From the NCBI RefSeq assembly GCF_900021165.1, contig NZ_FCOQ01000018.1, positions 306,403-370,402 on the forward strand: a stretch of 64,000 nucleotides of DNA, read 5' to 3'. The DNA is from Paenibacillus phocaeensis. GTDB taxonomy: Bacteria > Bacillota > Bacilli > Paenibacillales > Paenibacillaceae. The notes beneath the pieces were generated by a model. It saw only the letters and a program-made list of their open reading frames with translations, had not been told where the DNA came from and did no database searches. Positions 1-9,679 of the stretch are shown here, one piece after another (position 1 is the stretch's first letter; every line of letters starts with the position of its first letter). Both the position numbers and the translations under genes were made by a program.

Positions 1-89
1 AGCTGTTCGCGCGCAGCCTGCGCGAAGCCCACCGGGTGCGCGACCGCCGCACGTTGCTGCGGGCGCTGAACGAGGCGGGGCAGGCCTAG
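1..89 (+). CDS. C-terminal fragment of an unidentified protein (cut by window edge)
   Basis: Reading from base 3 there are 28 codons ending at TAG 87-89. The peptide is rich in Arg, Leu and Ala and ends in LNEAGQA. Only the tail is present and I do not recognise the family. Two strong hairpins follow it, which fits the 3' end of a real gene. Confidence 0.45.
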   Translation, partial: LFARSLREAHRVRDRRTLLRALNEAGQA

Positions 90-128
90 CGCGCGAACCG
101 TTCGCGGCCGGGCCAGGCGCCCCGGCCG

Positions 129-183
129 CGCTTAAATGCGCCGGCGGGACCTCACGAAGGGGTCCCGCCGGCGCGTTTAAGCG
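129..183. terminator. Long near-perfect hairpin
   Basis: Arms 129-151 and 161-183 pair over 23 bases with a single G-U, around a 9-base loop. The stem is GC-rich in the middle (GCCGGCGGGACC). No T-run follows, so it may work as a transcript 3'-end stabiliser or a weak terminator rather than a classical one. Confidence 0.5.
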
Positions 184-197
184 AAATAGCGGTAATA

Positions 198-251
198 AAT
201 CACCTTATTTCCGCCGGGAACCCCGGTTTCTTCGGAATAAGGTGATTTTTT
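198..251 (+). terminator. Rho-independent terminator
   Basis: Arms AAATCACCTTATT (198-210) and AATAAGGTGATTT (236-248) enclose a second small GC stem and are followed by a T-run to base 251. It would end the partial gene at the window start. The left part (181-213) belongs to the dispersed AAATAGCGGTA palindrome family seen again near 36.6 kb. Confidence 0.75.
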
Positions 252-286
252 GTCGCGATTCATGGCCTTGGGCTTACCCGAGTCTC

Positions 287-1141
287 TTATCCTACCCCCA
301 GCAGCTCCATTAAAGCGCGAAGCGCACTGGTGGGATGGGCGTTTTTGCGGTAGAGGAGTTCGGTCTTCATGTGCCGCATCGCCTCCGGAACCTCGTGGAT
401 TCGCACGGTGCCGTCCTGCTCCGGCTTCTCGGCGACGATCCGAGGAACCAGCGAGATGCCGAGGCCGGCCGATACGCCGCCGAGGATGGCTTCCAGCGTG
501 CCGAACTCCATCGTGCCGACGTAAGTTCTGCCGCGAGATTGCCGCATCTCCTCCAGCATTTCGCGGTAAGTGCAGCTCTGGCTGTAAACCAGGCTCGGTT
601 TCGCCAGGGCCTCATCCAGGCTGGCTATGCCCGGTGGAGAGATGACGACAACCTCCTCGTCGAACACGGGGATGGAGGCCAGATCTTCATGGCGGTACCG
701 GAAACTGCCAAAGGCCACGTCCAGCTCATATTGCAGCACCTTCTCGGCCAGGCGGTCGGAGAAATCGGTCGTCAGCGTTAACTCCACCTTCGGATACATT
801 TCGTAATATCGGCTCAGCAGCTTGGGCATCCGCACCGCCGCCGTCGTCTGCGTCGAGCCGATCGTAAGCGGGCCGGCAGGTTCGCCGGAGAAGGAGAGCG
901 CCGTCGTCGCTTCGTCCAGCAGACCGACGATTTTATCGGTGTAATCCAGCAGCGTTTTGCCGCTGGAGGTCAAGGTCATGCCGCGGTTATGACGGTAAAA
1001 CAACCCCGTTCCAAGCTCCGATTCCAACTGCCTGATGCGGGCGGTTACGTTGGACTGCACATAACCCAGCCGGTCGGCGGCTTTCGTGATGGACCCTTCC
1101 CGGGCAACCGCTTGAAAGATTCGTAAATCCGTACTCTCCAT
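287..1141 (-). CDS. LysR-family transcriptional regulator
   Basis: 284 aa. Residues 1-60 form a typical LysR winged helix (LRIFQAVAREGSITKAADRL, then QSNVTARIRQLE). The rest is a LysR substrate-binding domain, and the normal family length is 290-300. The start is preceded by AAAGGGGA at suitable spacing. The gene is divergent from a DMT exporter, so the simplest inference is that it controls that exporter, as in other LysR/EamA pairs. The inducer cannot be told from sequence. Confidence 0.9.
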   Translation of the reverse strand: MESTDLRIFQAVAREGSITKAADRLGYVQSNVTARIRQLESELGTGLFYRHNRGMTLTSSGKTLLDYTDKIVGLLDEATTALSFSGEPAGPLTIGSTQTTAAVRMPKLLSRYYEMYPKVELTLTTDFSDRLAEKVLQYELDVAFGSFRYRHEDLASIPVFDEEVVVISPPGIASLDEALAKPSLVYSQSCTYREMLEEMRQSRGRTYVGTMEFGTLEAILGGVSAGLGISLVPRIVAEKPEQDGTVRIHEVPEAMRHMKTELLYRKNAHPTSALRALMELLGVG

Positions 1142-1268
1142 AGCGGGAGTCCCCTTTCCAATAAGGTATCACTAAAAATGATATCAGATATCTTTATCAA
1201 TCATTATACATAATGGCATACCTCCCTTACAATACAAACATGACTTACATCACGGGAGGAAGAACTTC
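1142..1268. promoter_or_regulatory. Divergent promoter region of LysR and EamA genes
   Basis: 127 bp between the two start codons, AT-rich. It contains the imperfect dyad ATGATATCAGATATC near 1178-1192, of the T-N11-A type bound by LysR proteins. No strong consensus -35/-10 pair is clear. The operator assignment is inference. Confidence 0.4.
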
Positions 1269-2183
1269 ATGAACATTTACAAATATACAGGTTTGCTGCT
1301 GTTAACCACCTTCTTGATGGGGACGGCCTACCCTGTTGCCAAGCTGGGGTTGGGGTATACAACGCCCCTTATGCTCATGGGGATCCGTTTCTTGTTCGCC
1401 GGGGGATTGCTTGCCTTGTTCAGCGCCAAAAGACCGCAGCCCCAAGGAGCCAGAGCCTGGCTGCAAATCATGCTGCTCGGCTTGTTTCAATCGGCCGGGG
1501 TGATGGGCTTCACGGCCTACAGCATGCGGTGGATCACCTCCGGGGAGTCGGCGATCATCTCGAGTACCAGCCCGCTGATGCTGCTCGTTTGGGGGGCGTT
1601 GATGGGCACCGCGTACCGCGTTAGGCAATGGTTCGGCGTGGCGATCGGTTTTATCGGCGTGGTGATCACCTTCGGGGCGCATCTGAGCCTGGATCCCGGC
1701 ACCTTGCTTGCGCTCGCTGGAGCCGTATGCTTCACCGTCGCCACGTTAATCATTAACCGAATCGGCCCGGCGTTCGATAAAAGCGTCCTGGCCGCCTACC
1801 AAATGCTGGTGGGCGGTATCCTGCTGCTGATCCTCAGCTTTGCAGGAGAGCAGCCCGCCTTCGAACTGAACTTCACGTCGGGCTGGGTGGTCGTATGGAT
1901 GGTCTTGTTCTGTTCCATCGTTCAATTTACGTTATGGTTCTATTTGCTAAGCCATAGCGATCCGGGCAAAACCAGCTCGTTCCTGTTCCTCGTACCGATC
2001 TTTAGCCTACTTTGCAGCTGGCTGCTGCTTGGCGAGCACATCGCTTGGTACGTTTACGTGGGCGGGGCCCTGACTTGTGCAGGCGTCTTCCTGGTGAATT
2101 GGCAGGGGAACGGCAAGCCGCAAGCCGAGGAAACAAAGGCAGCAAAGGCACCGAATCCGCTTCGAATGAAGGAGGAGATGTAA
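1269..2183 (+). CDS. EamA/DMT-family membrane exporter
   Basis: 304 aa with about ten hydrophobic segments in two repeated halves, the usual EamA architecture, and a short charged C-terminal tail (about residues 278-304). Conserved family features include the early GTAYPVAK stretch and the GES turn after helix 3. GGGAGGAAG lies 6-7 bases before the ATG. Family members export amino acids, purines or other metabolites; substrate is not predictable here. It pairs with the divergent LysR gene. Confidence 0.85.
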   Translation: MNIYKYTGLLLLTTFLMGTAYPVAKLGLGYTTPLMLMGIRFLFAGGLLALFSAKRPQPQGARAWLQIMLLGLFQSAGVMGFTAYSMRWITSGESAIISSTSPLMLLVWGALMGTAYRVRQWFGVAIGFIGVVITFGAHLSLDPGTLLALAGAVCFTVATLIINRIGPAFDKSVLAAYQMLVGGILLLILSFAGEQPAFELNFTSGWVVVWMVLFCSIVQFTLWFYLLSHSDPGKTSSFLFLVPIFSLLCSWLLLGEHIAWYVYVGGALTCAGVFLVNWQGNGKPQAEETKAAKAPNPLRMKEEM

Positions 2184-2253
2184 ACATGAGTTACCGGGCA
2201 AACTCTCACCGTCGACAACGGTCAGCCCCTGTGAGTTTATCTTGCGCATGACA

Positions 2254-2289
2254 AACAGCAGCCACCAGGTCAACCTGATGGCTGCTGTT
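2254..2289. terminator. Bidirectional hairpin between convergent genes
   Basis: AACAGCAGCCA (2254-2264) pairs perfectly with TGGCTGCTGTT (2279-2289). It lies between the ends of the EamA gene and the convergent regulator gene. A second stem, AAACTC...GAGTTT (about 2199-2238), precedes it. T-rich flanks are short. Confidence 0.6.
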
Positions 2290-2292
2290 CGT

Positions 2293-3210
2293 TTATTCCT
2301 CCCTTACATCATACAGCACCCGGGCCAACAGATCCTGGCTGTAATTGCCGAAATTCCGGCCGAAGATGGTCAACCCCCGCTTGTTAATCGGCTTGTCGGT
2401 GACGGCGATGCGAAACGTCAGCTCGCTCTTGAAATCCAGGTTAATCTGTTCCAGCGTGACGTCAGAGATGCGGCAACCGTCGATAAAGCTGCCTTCGTTG
2501 TTAATGCGGATCAGCTTCAGCATCCCGTATTGGTTCAGATGCGGCGGCCACCAATCCGGGTTAAACGTCCCGCGCGCATCGCCGAAATCGCCCGGACTCG
2601 TCCAGAAACCGATTTCGACGCCGTTCAAATAGAAATAGATGTCGGACGGATAGTTGTCGCAATAGCCGGGGGCCTCCGAACCCAGCTCCATCGAAAATTG
2701 AATTTCCCGGAACGTCTGATTCGGCTTGAGGTAGTTCGGAATGCGGTATTCCAGGAAACCCTCGGACAACCATATGATCTCCGAATCGATCCGCTGCGGA
2801 TCGGCGAAGTATCGGGGATCGTCGAAGTCGCCGATGATGCTGTCTTTTGTGGCGAGCCCGCAGGTCGGAACCGCCTGATAGTTGCTGTAGTGGCCCACCT
2901 GGATTTCCACTTCATATAAGTTGTCGACATCTTTGCTCCGCAGGTCGACCATCAACTTGTCTTTGTTCAGATAACATATTTTCTGGATGCCGTGTTTGCC
3001 GACGGTCGTATTGATTTCAATCAGGCCGCTCTCCTCGAGCTTCTTAATGTGCATCGTAATGGCCCCGTTGCTCAACCCCAGCTTGGTGGCCAGGTCGTTC
3101 AGATTTAAGGCTTGGTTCTTCGCCAGCAATTCGAGGATTTGAATCCTGATCTCGGAGCTTAACGCTTTAAAAATATCGATCCCGCTCATCAAATCCTTAA
3201 TATAGATCAT
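2293..3210 (-). CDS. ArsR-type winged-helix regulator with large C-terminal ligand domain
   Basis: 305 aa. Residues about 8-75 are an ArsR-like winged helix (FKALSSEIRIQILELLAKN, then GAITMHIKKLEESGLI). The remaining ~220 residues are aromatic-rich, likely beta-sheet (e.g. PDWWPPHLNQYGML, LTIFGRNFG), and I cannot name that domain. Start choice is uncertain: ATG at 3208-3210 has GAAGAAGG upstream; an alternative ATG eight codons in has AAGGA. It is divergent from the GH51 gene across an AT-rich region with repeated dyads, so it is probably the local arabinan-utilisation regulator. That role is inferred. Confidence 0.8.
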   Translation of the reverse strand: MIYIKDLMSGIDIFKALSSEIRIQILELLAKNQALNLNDLATKLGLSNGAITMHIKKLEESGLIEINTTVGKHGIQKICYLNKDKLMVDLRSKDVDNLYEVEIQVGHYSNYQAVPTCGLATKDSIIGDFDDPRYFADPQRIDSEIIWLSEGFLEYRIPNYLKPNQTFREIQFSMELGSEAPGYCDNYPSDIYFYLNGVEIGFWTSPGDFGDARGTFNPDWWPPHLNQYGMLKLIRINNEGSFIDGCRISDVTLEQINLDFKSELTFRIAVTDKPINKRGLTIFGRNFGNYSQDLLARVLYDVREE

Positions 3211-3359
3211 CGGATAATCGAACCTTCTTCCAATAGGATTATGGATTGTTTTATTTTAGATAATTATAAACTAACTCAGTCGTTTAAGAAAGCATCAAAT
3301 CAAATAATGTAAATAATGTTCAAAAAATAGCTTAATTTTGTAATAAATTCACAATTATA

Positions 3360-3375
3360 TTTAGAATAATCTAAA
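3360..3375. promoter_or_regulatory. Perfect inverted repeat, candidate operator
   Basis: TTTAGA-ATAA-TCTAAA is a perfect 6+6 dyad. Related TTTAGA elements occur at 3255-3260 and 3475-3480, and a TTTAG/CTAAA dyad at 3557-3572. All lie between the divergent ArsR-type regulator and abfA, the place expected for that regulator's operators. Confidence 0.5.
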
Positions 3376-3522
3376 TCAAATTTCAGGAGTTTATTGAAAA
3401 TACAATTGTTTTACACTGTTTTTCATGCGGTTTAGCATCACTTATTTAATTAACTTTACAAAAACATAAAACAGTTTAGATAAATATATTTACAAGCTAA
3501 TTCTCATATGTTATTTTATACC

Positions 3523-3536
3523 TGTAAACGGATTCA
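3523..3536 (+). promoter_or_regulatory. Candidate CcpA cre site upstream of abfA
   Basis: TGTAAACGGATTCA matches the cre consensus TGNAANCGNWNNCA at every fixed position. It lies about 53 bp before the abfA start, a normal place for carbon catabolite repression of a glycosidase operon. Confidence 0.55.
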
Positions 3537-3556
3537 TTCAAGAATATGCGAAATAA

Positions 3557-5109
<1,553 letters not shown>

Positions 5110-5297
5110 CGAACTGGCGCTCCTTCAAGCGTGTCCACTGCATCTCCCGATGGAATATGACAACATCCTTGAGCTAGAGCTATACACAACAGGCGAGCGC
5201 TTCTTAGGCTATCGATTTACCGCCGGTATTGCTAGAAGTGAGAGAAACAGACTGTAGATGAAGTGTGTAGATTTTATTTTGTCAGGGAGGGTCAAGG

Positions 5298-6629
5298 ATG
5301 AAGAAAAAAGGTTGGATTGTGCTCTTGATTTTAACGATGGCCACATGGTTATGGGGCTGCGGCAAGGCGTCGACGACGGCCGGCGGGGAAACCTCCGTGC
5401 TGGACGGCGGAGCTGGAGAAAGCGCGACGGAGCTGTCCTATTGGACATTCGTGGAGCTGCATGGGCAGCATTTTGAGAAAATGCTGGAGAAATGGAACGC
5501 CGCCAATCCGGATCGGCAAATCAAGCTGAACGTCACCGTGATGCCTTACGACGACATGCACAACAAATTATCGATTGCCGTGCAGACGGGCGTTGGCGCG
5601 CCGGATATCGCCGATATCGAGCTAGGCAAGTTCCCGGACTTCCTGGCCGGGACACCACAACTGGTCGAACTGAACGACGTCATCGATCCGTATCGGGACA
5701 CGATCGTCAAATCGAGAATCGACCTTTACAGCAAAGACGGCAAGAATTATGGCGTTCCGACCCACGTAGGCGCTTCGGTCGCGTTCTACAACACGGAAAT
5801 TTTGGAAGCGGCCGGGGTGGATTACAAGACGATCGTTACTTGGGAGGATTTCAAAAAAGCCGGGATTCAAGTCTATGAGAAAACCGGGAAGTATATGGGG
5901 ACCGCCGATACGAGCGCAACGTGGCAAGCCTCCCAGCTGCTGGCGCAGCAAGGGACGGATTTTACGGACGACGCCGGGAACCCGGTCGTCAATTCGGAAG
6001 CGATGGTGAAGGCGCTCACCCTGCTGAAGGACCTGCAGGATAACAATGTCATCGCCACGATTGCCGGCGGGCAGCCGGATACGGAAGAGGCGTACGGGGA
6101 ATTTAACGCAGGCAACTATGCAACCGCATTCATGCCGTTGTGGCAAATGTCGCGTTACACGAACTACATGAAGGACTTGTCCGGGAAGATCGCCATTGCG
6201 CCAATCCCGGTTATTGAGAAAGGCATGCCGCGATCGGTCGGCGGCGGCGGAACCGGGACGGTCGTGACCAAGACGGCGAAGGACATTACGCTTGCGAAGG
6301 ACTTCCTCGCTTTTGCCAAATTGTCGGAGGATGCCAACATCGAGATCTGGAACACGCTGGGCTTCGACCCGGTGAACATGGATGTTTGGGAAATGAAAGA
6401 CGTCACCCATAACCCGGATAACCAGTTTGTGCAATATTTCGTAAACAACCCGTTTGACGTGCTGGCCGACATCAAGGATGAAATTCAACTGATCAAGTCG
6501 ACCTCGGCATCGCCAACCATCAACAATGTGTTGTGTACCGTCACGCTGAACGAGATTTTCGAAGATGGCAAGGATATCAAGCAAGCCCTGGACGATGCGC
6601 AGGCGCAAATCGAGCAGGAGCTGAAGTAA
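5298..6629 (+). CDS. Sugar ABC transporter substrate-binding lipoprotein (AraN-like)
   Basis: 443 aa, group-1 extracellular solute-binding protein. A Lys-rich start and hydrophobic helix end in the lipobox LWGC (lipidated Cys at 21), so it is anchored outside the membrane. It precedes two permease genes; no ATPase is encoded nearby, so the importer probably uses a shared MsmX-type ATPase. GGGAGGG precedes the ATG. Context between two arabinofuranosidases suggests arabino-oligosaccharide uptake, as for B. subtilis AraN. The 188 bp after abfA show no clear terminator. Confidence 0.88.
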   Translation: MKKKGWIVLLILTMATWLWGCGKASTTAGGETSVLDGGAGESATELSYWTFVELHGQHFEKMLEKWNAANPDRQIKLNVTVMPYDDMHNKLSIAVQTGVGAPDIADIELGKFPDFLAGTPQLVELNDVIDPYRDTIVKSRIDLYSKDGKNYGVPTHVGASVAFYNTEILEAAGVDYKTIVTWEDFKKAGIQVYEKTGKYMGTADTSATWQASQLLAQQGTDFTDDAGNPVVNSEAMVKALTLLKDLQDNNVIATIAGGQPDTEEAYGEFNAGNYATAFMPLWQMSRYTNYMKDLSGKIAIAPIPVIEKGMPRSVGGGGTGTVVTKTAKDITLAKDFLAFAKLSEDANIEIWNTLGFDPVNMDVWEMKDVTHNPDNQFVQYFVNNPFDVLADIKDEIQLIKSTSASPTINNVLCTVTLNEIFEDGKDIKQALDDAQAQIEQELK

Positions 6630-6654
6630 TCCCGAATCGATTGAAATAAGCAGC

Positions 6655-6678
6655 GAGCTACTCCATCCGGAGTAGCTC
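6655..6678 (+). other. Intercistronic hairpin between binding protein and permease
   Basis: GAGCTACTCC (6655-6664) and GGAGTAGCTC (6669-6678) form a perfect 10-bp stem with a 4-base loop. There is no proper T-run. Such hairpins after binding-protein genes typically stabilise the upstream mRNA, giving more binding protein than permease. That role is inferred. Confidence 0.55.
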
Positions 6679-6698
6679 TGTTTAAAAGGGGGATGGCG

Positions 6699-7598
6699 AT
6701 GGTCAAAAAATTCCTTTACTCGCAAAAGGTAGCTCCTTACGTATTTGTTCTGCCGTTCGTGCTCGTTTTCCTCCTCTTCTGGGTGTATCCGCTGGCCAGT
6801 TCCTTCGGAATGAGCTTCCAGAAGGTCACGCTGGGACAGGAAGCGGCCTGGATTGGCGTAGACAATTACGATAAATTGATGGGCGACGGCATTTTCCTCA
6901 AAGCAGTGGGCAACAGTGCGATCTATATGGTGTTAACTTTAGTGATCCTGATTCCGTTTCCGATGCTGTTTGCTGTATTAATCAACAATAAATTCATGTG
7001 GGCCAGAGAGTTTTTCAAATCCTCGTTTTTCTTCCCGGCCCTGACTTCGGTTGTCGTTGCCGGGACCATTTTCCGCCTGATGTTCGGGGAAATGGAAGGT
7101 TCGTTAATCAACAGCTTCCTGGGGTTGTTTGGCGTCGAACCGATCAAATTCCTGAAAGGGCAAACAACCGGATTCATCGCTTTGCTGGCCTTGGCAACCT
7201 GGAGATGGACCGGGGTGAACATGCTTTACTTCTTATCCGGACTCAAAAATATCCCCGACGAATATTACGAAGCCGCTTCGATCGACGGCGCCTCGCCTAT
7301 TCAGCGATTTACGAAAATCACCATGCCGCTGTTGAAGCCGACGACAATTTATGTATTAACGATCAGCATTTATGCTGGATTGGCGATGTTTATCGAAAGC
7401 ATGATGCTCTGGAACGGCAACAATTCTCCGAAAAATATCGGCTTGACTATCGTCGGCTATTTGTACCGCCAAGGGATTGAGAAGAACAACCTGGGGTATG
7501 CAGCCGCCGTCGGTATCGTGCTTCTGATCATCACGATGGTCATTAACCTGACGCAGTTGGCCTTCACCGGCATGTTCAAGAAGGAGGAGGAAGCATGA
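6699..7598 (+). CDS. Sugar ABC transporter permease (MalF/AraP type)
   Basis: 299 aa, six predicted membrane helices. The EAA loop that contacts the ATPase reads YEAASIDGASPIQRFTKITMPLL near residues 188-210. An ATG six bases earlier is in frame, but AAAGGGGG sits too close to it, so 6699 is preferred. It overlaps the next permease by four bases and pairs with it as the membrane channel of the arabino-oligosaccharide importer. Confidence 0.9.
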   Translation: MVKKFLYSQKVAPYVFVLPFVLVFLLFWVYPLASSFGMSFQKVTLGQEAAWIGVDNYDKLMGDGIFLKAVGNSAIYMVLTLVILIPFPMLFAVLINNKFMWAREFFKSSFFFPALTSVVVAGTIFRLMFGEMEGSLINSFLGLFGVEPIKFLKGQTTGFIALLALATWRWTGVNMLYFLSGLKNIPDEYYEAASIDGASPIQRFTKITMPLLKPTTIYVLTISIYAGLAMFIESMMLWNGNNSPKNIGLTIVGYLYRQGIEKNNLGYAAAVGIVLLIITMVINLTQLAFTGMFKKEEEA

Positions 7599-8437
7599 CG
7601 AAATCAACTCGCAGCTTGCCGATCAAAATCGTCCTGTTCGTGTTTTTTGCCTTCTTGTGCGTGCTGATCCTTCTGCCTTTTTATGCCGTTACGCTCGCTT
7701 CATTTAAGCCTGGAGAGGACTTGATCCGGTACGGGCTGAATTTGCGGTTCGATCTATCGGCTATGAGCTTTGACAACTTCATTTACCTGTTTACGGGCAA
7801 CCATTCTTATTTTTTGTGGTTTTTTAATTCACTTCTGCTGACGATCGTGCAGGTGGTTGTGACTCTGCTGGTCAGCGCCACGGTAGCATATGGATTTTCG
7901 GCGTATGAATTTAAGGGGAAAAATGTCCTGTTCGTCTGCGTGCTGCTGATTATGATGGTTCCGTTTGAAATCCTGCTGCTGCCACTGTATACGTTGACAT
8001 ATGATATCGGGCTGATGAACTCGTATTCGGCCATCATTCTGCCGGGGATCGCCAGCGCGGCGACGATCTTCTTCTTTCGGCAGTATCTGCGGGGAATTCC
8101 CCGGGAAATCATCGCCGCCGGACGCGTGGATGGAGCCAGCGAATACGGGATTTACGTGCGGCTGATCCTGCCGATAATGAAACCTTCTTTTGCTGCAATG
8201 GCCATCCTCAACGGGATGAACAGCTGGAACAACTTCCTGTGGCCGTTTATGGTGTTGAGCGATGCAAACAAATATACACTGCCGATCGGGCTCAAGACGC
8301 TGCTGACTCCTTACGGAAACAATTATGATTTGCTGATCGTGGGTTCTTTTTTCTCCATCATTCCGATCTTTATCCTGTTCGTCGCGTTCCAAAAATACTT
8401 TATCGACGGGATGACAGCGGGAGCGGTCAAAGGATAG
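7595..8437 (+). CDS. Sugar ABC transporter permease (MalG/AraQ type)
   Basis: 280 aa, about six membrane helices, ending in DGMTAGAVKG as is typical of MalG-type subunits. The EAA loop around residue 175 contains AAGRVDGASEYGIYVRLILP. Its ATG overlaps the upstream stop (ATGA), which indicates translational coupling. GAGGAGG lies just before the start. Confidence 0.9.
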   Translation: MTKSTRSLPIKIVLFVFFAFLCVLILLPFYAVTLASFKPGEDLIRYGLNLRFDLSAMSFDNFIYLFTGNHSYFLWFFNSLLLTIVQVVVTLLVSATVAYGFSAYEFKGKNVLFVCVLLIMMVPFEILLLPLYTLTYDIGLMNSYSAIILPGIASAATIFFFRQYLRGIPREIIAAGRVDGASEYGIYVRLILPIMKPSFAAMAILNGMNSWNNFLWPFMVLSDANKYTLPIGLKTLLTPYGNNYDLLIVGSFFSIIPIFILFVAFQKYFIDGMTAGAVKG

Positions 8438-8489
8438 GCGGATTCGGATTCGCGCTCAATGTCAACTAATCATAGAAGGAGAAACCGAC

Positions 8490-9461
8490 ATGAATCACAA
8501 GCAGACGTATTTAAATCCCATTGTAGAACAGCGGGCAGACCCGTGGGTTTATAAGCATCGGGACGGGTATTATTACTTTACGGCCTCCGTTCCCGAATAC
8601 GACCGGATTGAAATCCGCCGGTCAACGACGCTGCAAGGATTGGGGGATGCGGAGCCGGTCATCGCTTGGCGCAAATATGAGAGCGGTCCGCTGAGCGCCA
8701 ATATCTGGGCGCCGGAAATCCATTATATCGATGGAAAATGGTACATCTACTTTGCCGCGGCGCGGACGACGGAAACGAACGAAGGTTTGTTTGATCATCG
8801 AATGTACGTGCTGGAGAACGCCTCCGCCAATCCGCTGGAAGGCGCATGGGAAGAGAAAGGGCAGATCCGGACGCGCTGGGAGTCGTTCGCGCTGGATGCG
8901 ACGACGTTCGAGCACCGGGGGGAACGTTATTACGTTTGGGCGCAGAAGGATCCGCAGATCGACGGCAACTCCAATCTGTACATCTCCCGGATGAGCAACC
9001 CCTGGACGCTGACCGGAGAGCAAGCGATGATCTCCACGCCGGAATACGACTGGGAGACGGTCGGCTTCAAGGTCAACGAAGGCCCGGCGGTACTGCGGCG
9101 AAATGGACGAATCTTCATCAGCTATTCGGCCAGCGCAACCGACCATCATTATTGTATGGGGCTCCTTGCCGCCGCCGAAACGGCGAATCTGCTGGACCCC
9201 GCCTCCTGGACGAAATCGCCGGTCCCGGTGTTCGCCACCGATGAGGCTGCCGGGCAGTTCGGGCCGGGGCATAACAGCTTTACCGTCTCGGAAGACGGGC
9301 GCGATGTGCTAATATATCATGCCCGCAACTACAAGGAGATCGTCGGCGACCCGCTGTATGATCCGAATCGGCATACGCGGGCCCAGCCATTTGTCTGGAA
9401 CGAGGACGGTACGCCGAATTTCGGCGCGCCGGTCCCGGATCCGACTCGCACCGGAAGTTAG
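8490..9461 (+). CDS. GH43 arabinofuranosidase/arabinanase-type glycosidase
   Basis: 323 aa, one five-bladed propeller domain, no signal peptide, so intracellular. GH43 acidic residues are visible: Asp17 in QRADPWVY, an Asp in LDATTF near 132, and the acid Glu197 in VNEGPAVL. NIWAPEIHYIDGKWYIYF is the common blade motif. Overall it resembles exo-1,5-arabinofuranosidases, though the subfamily needs a search. It is last in the abfA-transporter operon and would finish oligosaccharides brought in by the importer. AGAAGGAGA precedes the ATG. Confidence 0.87.
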   Translation: MNHKQTYLNPIVEQRADPWVYKHRDGYYYFTASVPEYDRIEIRRSTTLQGLGDAEPVIAWRKYESGPLSANIWAPEIHYIDGKWYIYFAAARTTETNEGLFDHRMYVLENASANPLEGAWEEKGQIRTRWESFALDATTFEHRGERYYVWAQKDPQIDGNSNLYISRMSNPWTLTGEQAMISTPEYDWETVGFKVNEGPAVLRRNGRIFISYSASATDHHYCMGLLAAAETANLLDPASWTKSPVPVFATDEAAGQFGPGHNSFTVSEDGRDVLIYHARNYKEIVGDPLYDPNRHTRAQPFVWNEDGTPNFGAPVPDPTRTGS

Positions 9462-9511
9462 CCCGAATTTAAACGAAACCCTGGAATCACCGTAAACCGA
9501 ATGAATCGGAC

Positions 9512-9550
9512 AACTGCTCCCTTATCCAATGATGGGGGCAGCTTTTTTTT
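9512..9550 (+). terminator. Terminator after the GH43 gene
   Basis: CTGCTCCC pairs with GGGGGCAG (with one G-U) across a loop of about 12 bases, followed by eight T at 9543-9550. It ends the abfA-to-GH43 transcription unit. Confidence 0.75.
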
Positions 9551-9556
9551 GCAACC

Positions 9557-9619
9557 TCAAAATAGTGCAATAAATGAACAGAATAATGTTGGTAACTGAT
9601 TCAAAGTTCAACTTATAAT
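9557..9619 (+). promoter_or_regulatory. Candidate AraC-type tandem operator and promoter of the response regulator
   Basis: Half-site TCAAAATAGTGCAA at 9557 is followed 21 bp later by ACAGAATAATGTTG at 9578, and a TATAAT -10 box lies 36 bp further on (9614-9619). No good -35 box is present. This matches the architecture of the three uronide-locus promoters near 56.8, 61.5 and 63.4 kb and suggests positive autoregulation. Confidence 0.5.
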
Positions 9620-9622
9620 GTT

Positions 9623-9636
9623 TGAAAACGCTTTAA
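9623..9636 (+). promoter_or_regulatory. Candidate CcpA cre site at the response-regulator transcription start
   Basis: TGAAAACGCTTTAA matches TGNAANCGNWNNCA at all fixed positions but one. It lies directly downstream of the TATAAT box, where CcpA binding would repress initiation. Confidence 0.5.
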
Positions 9637-9679
9637 TGATGCTGGAGAAACGAACTTTTTCCGGTCGGAGGAGTGCCAA

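Noticed and set aside
5110..5297. Independent promoter or cre site before the AraN-like gene
   Set aside because: No convincing -35/-10 pair or cre match is visible; readthrough from abfA is simpler.
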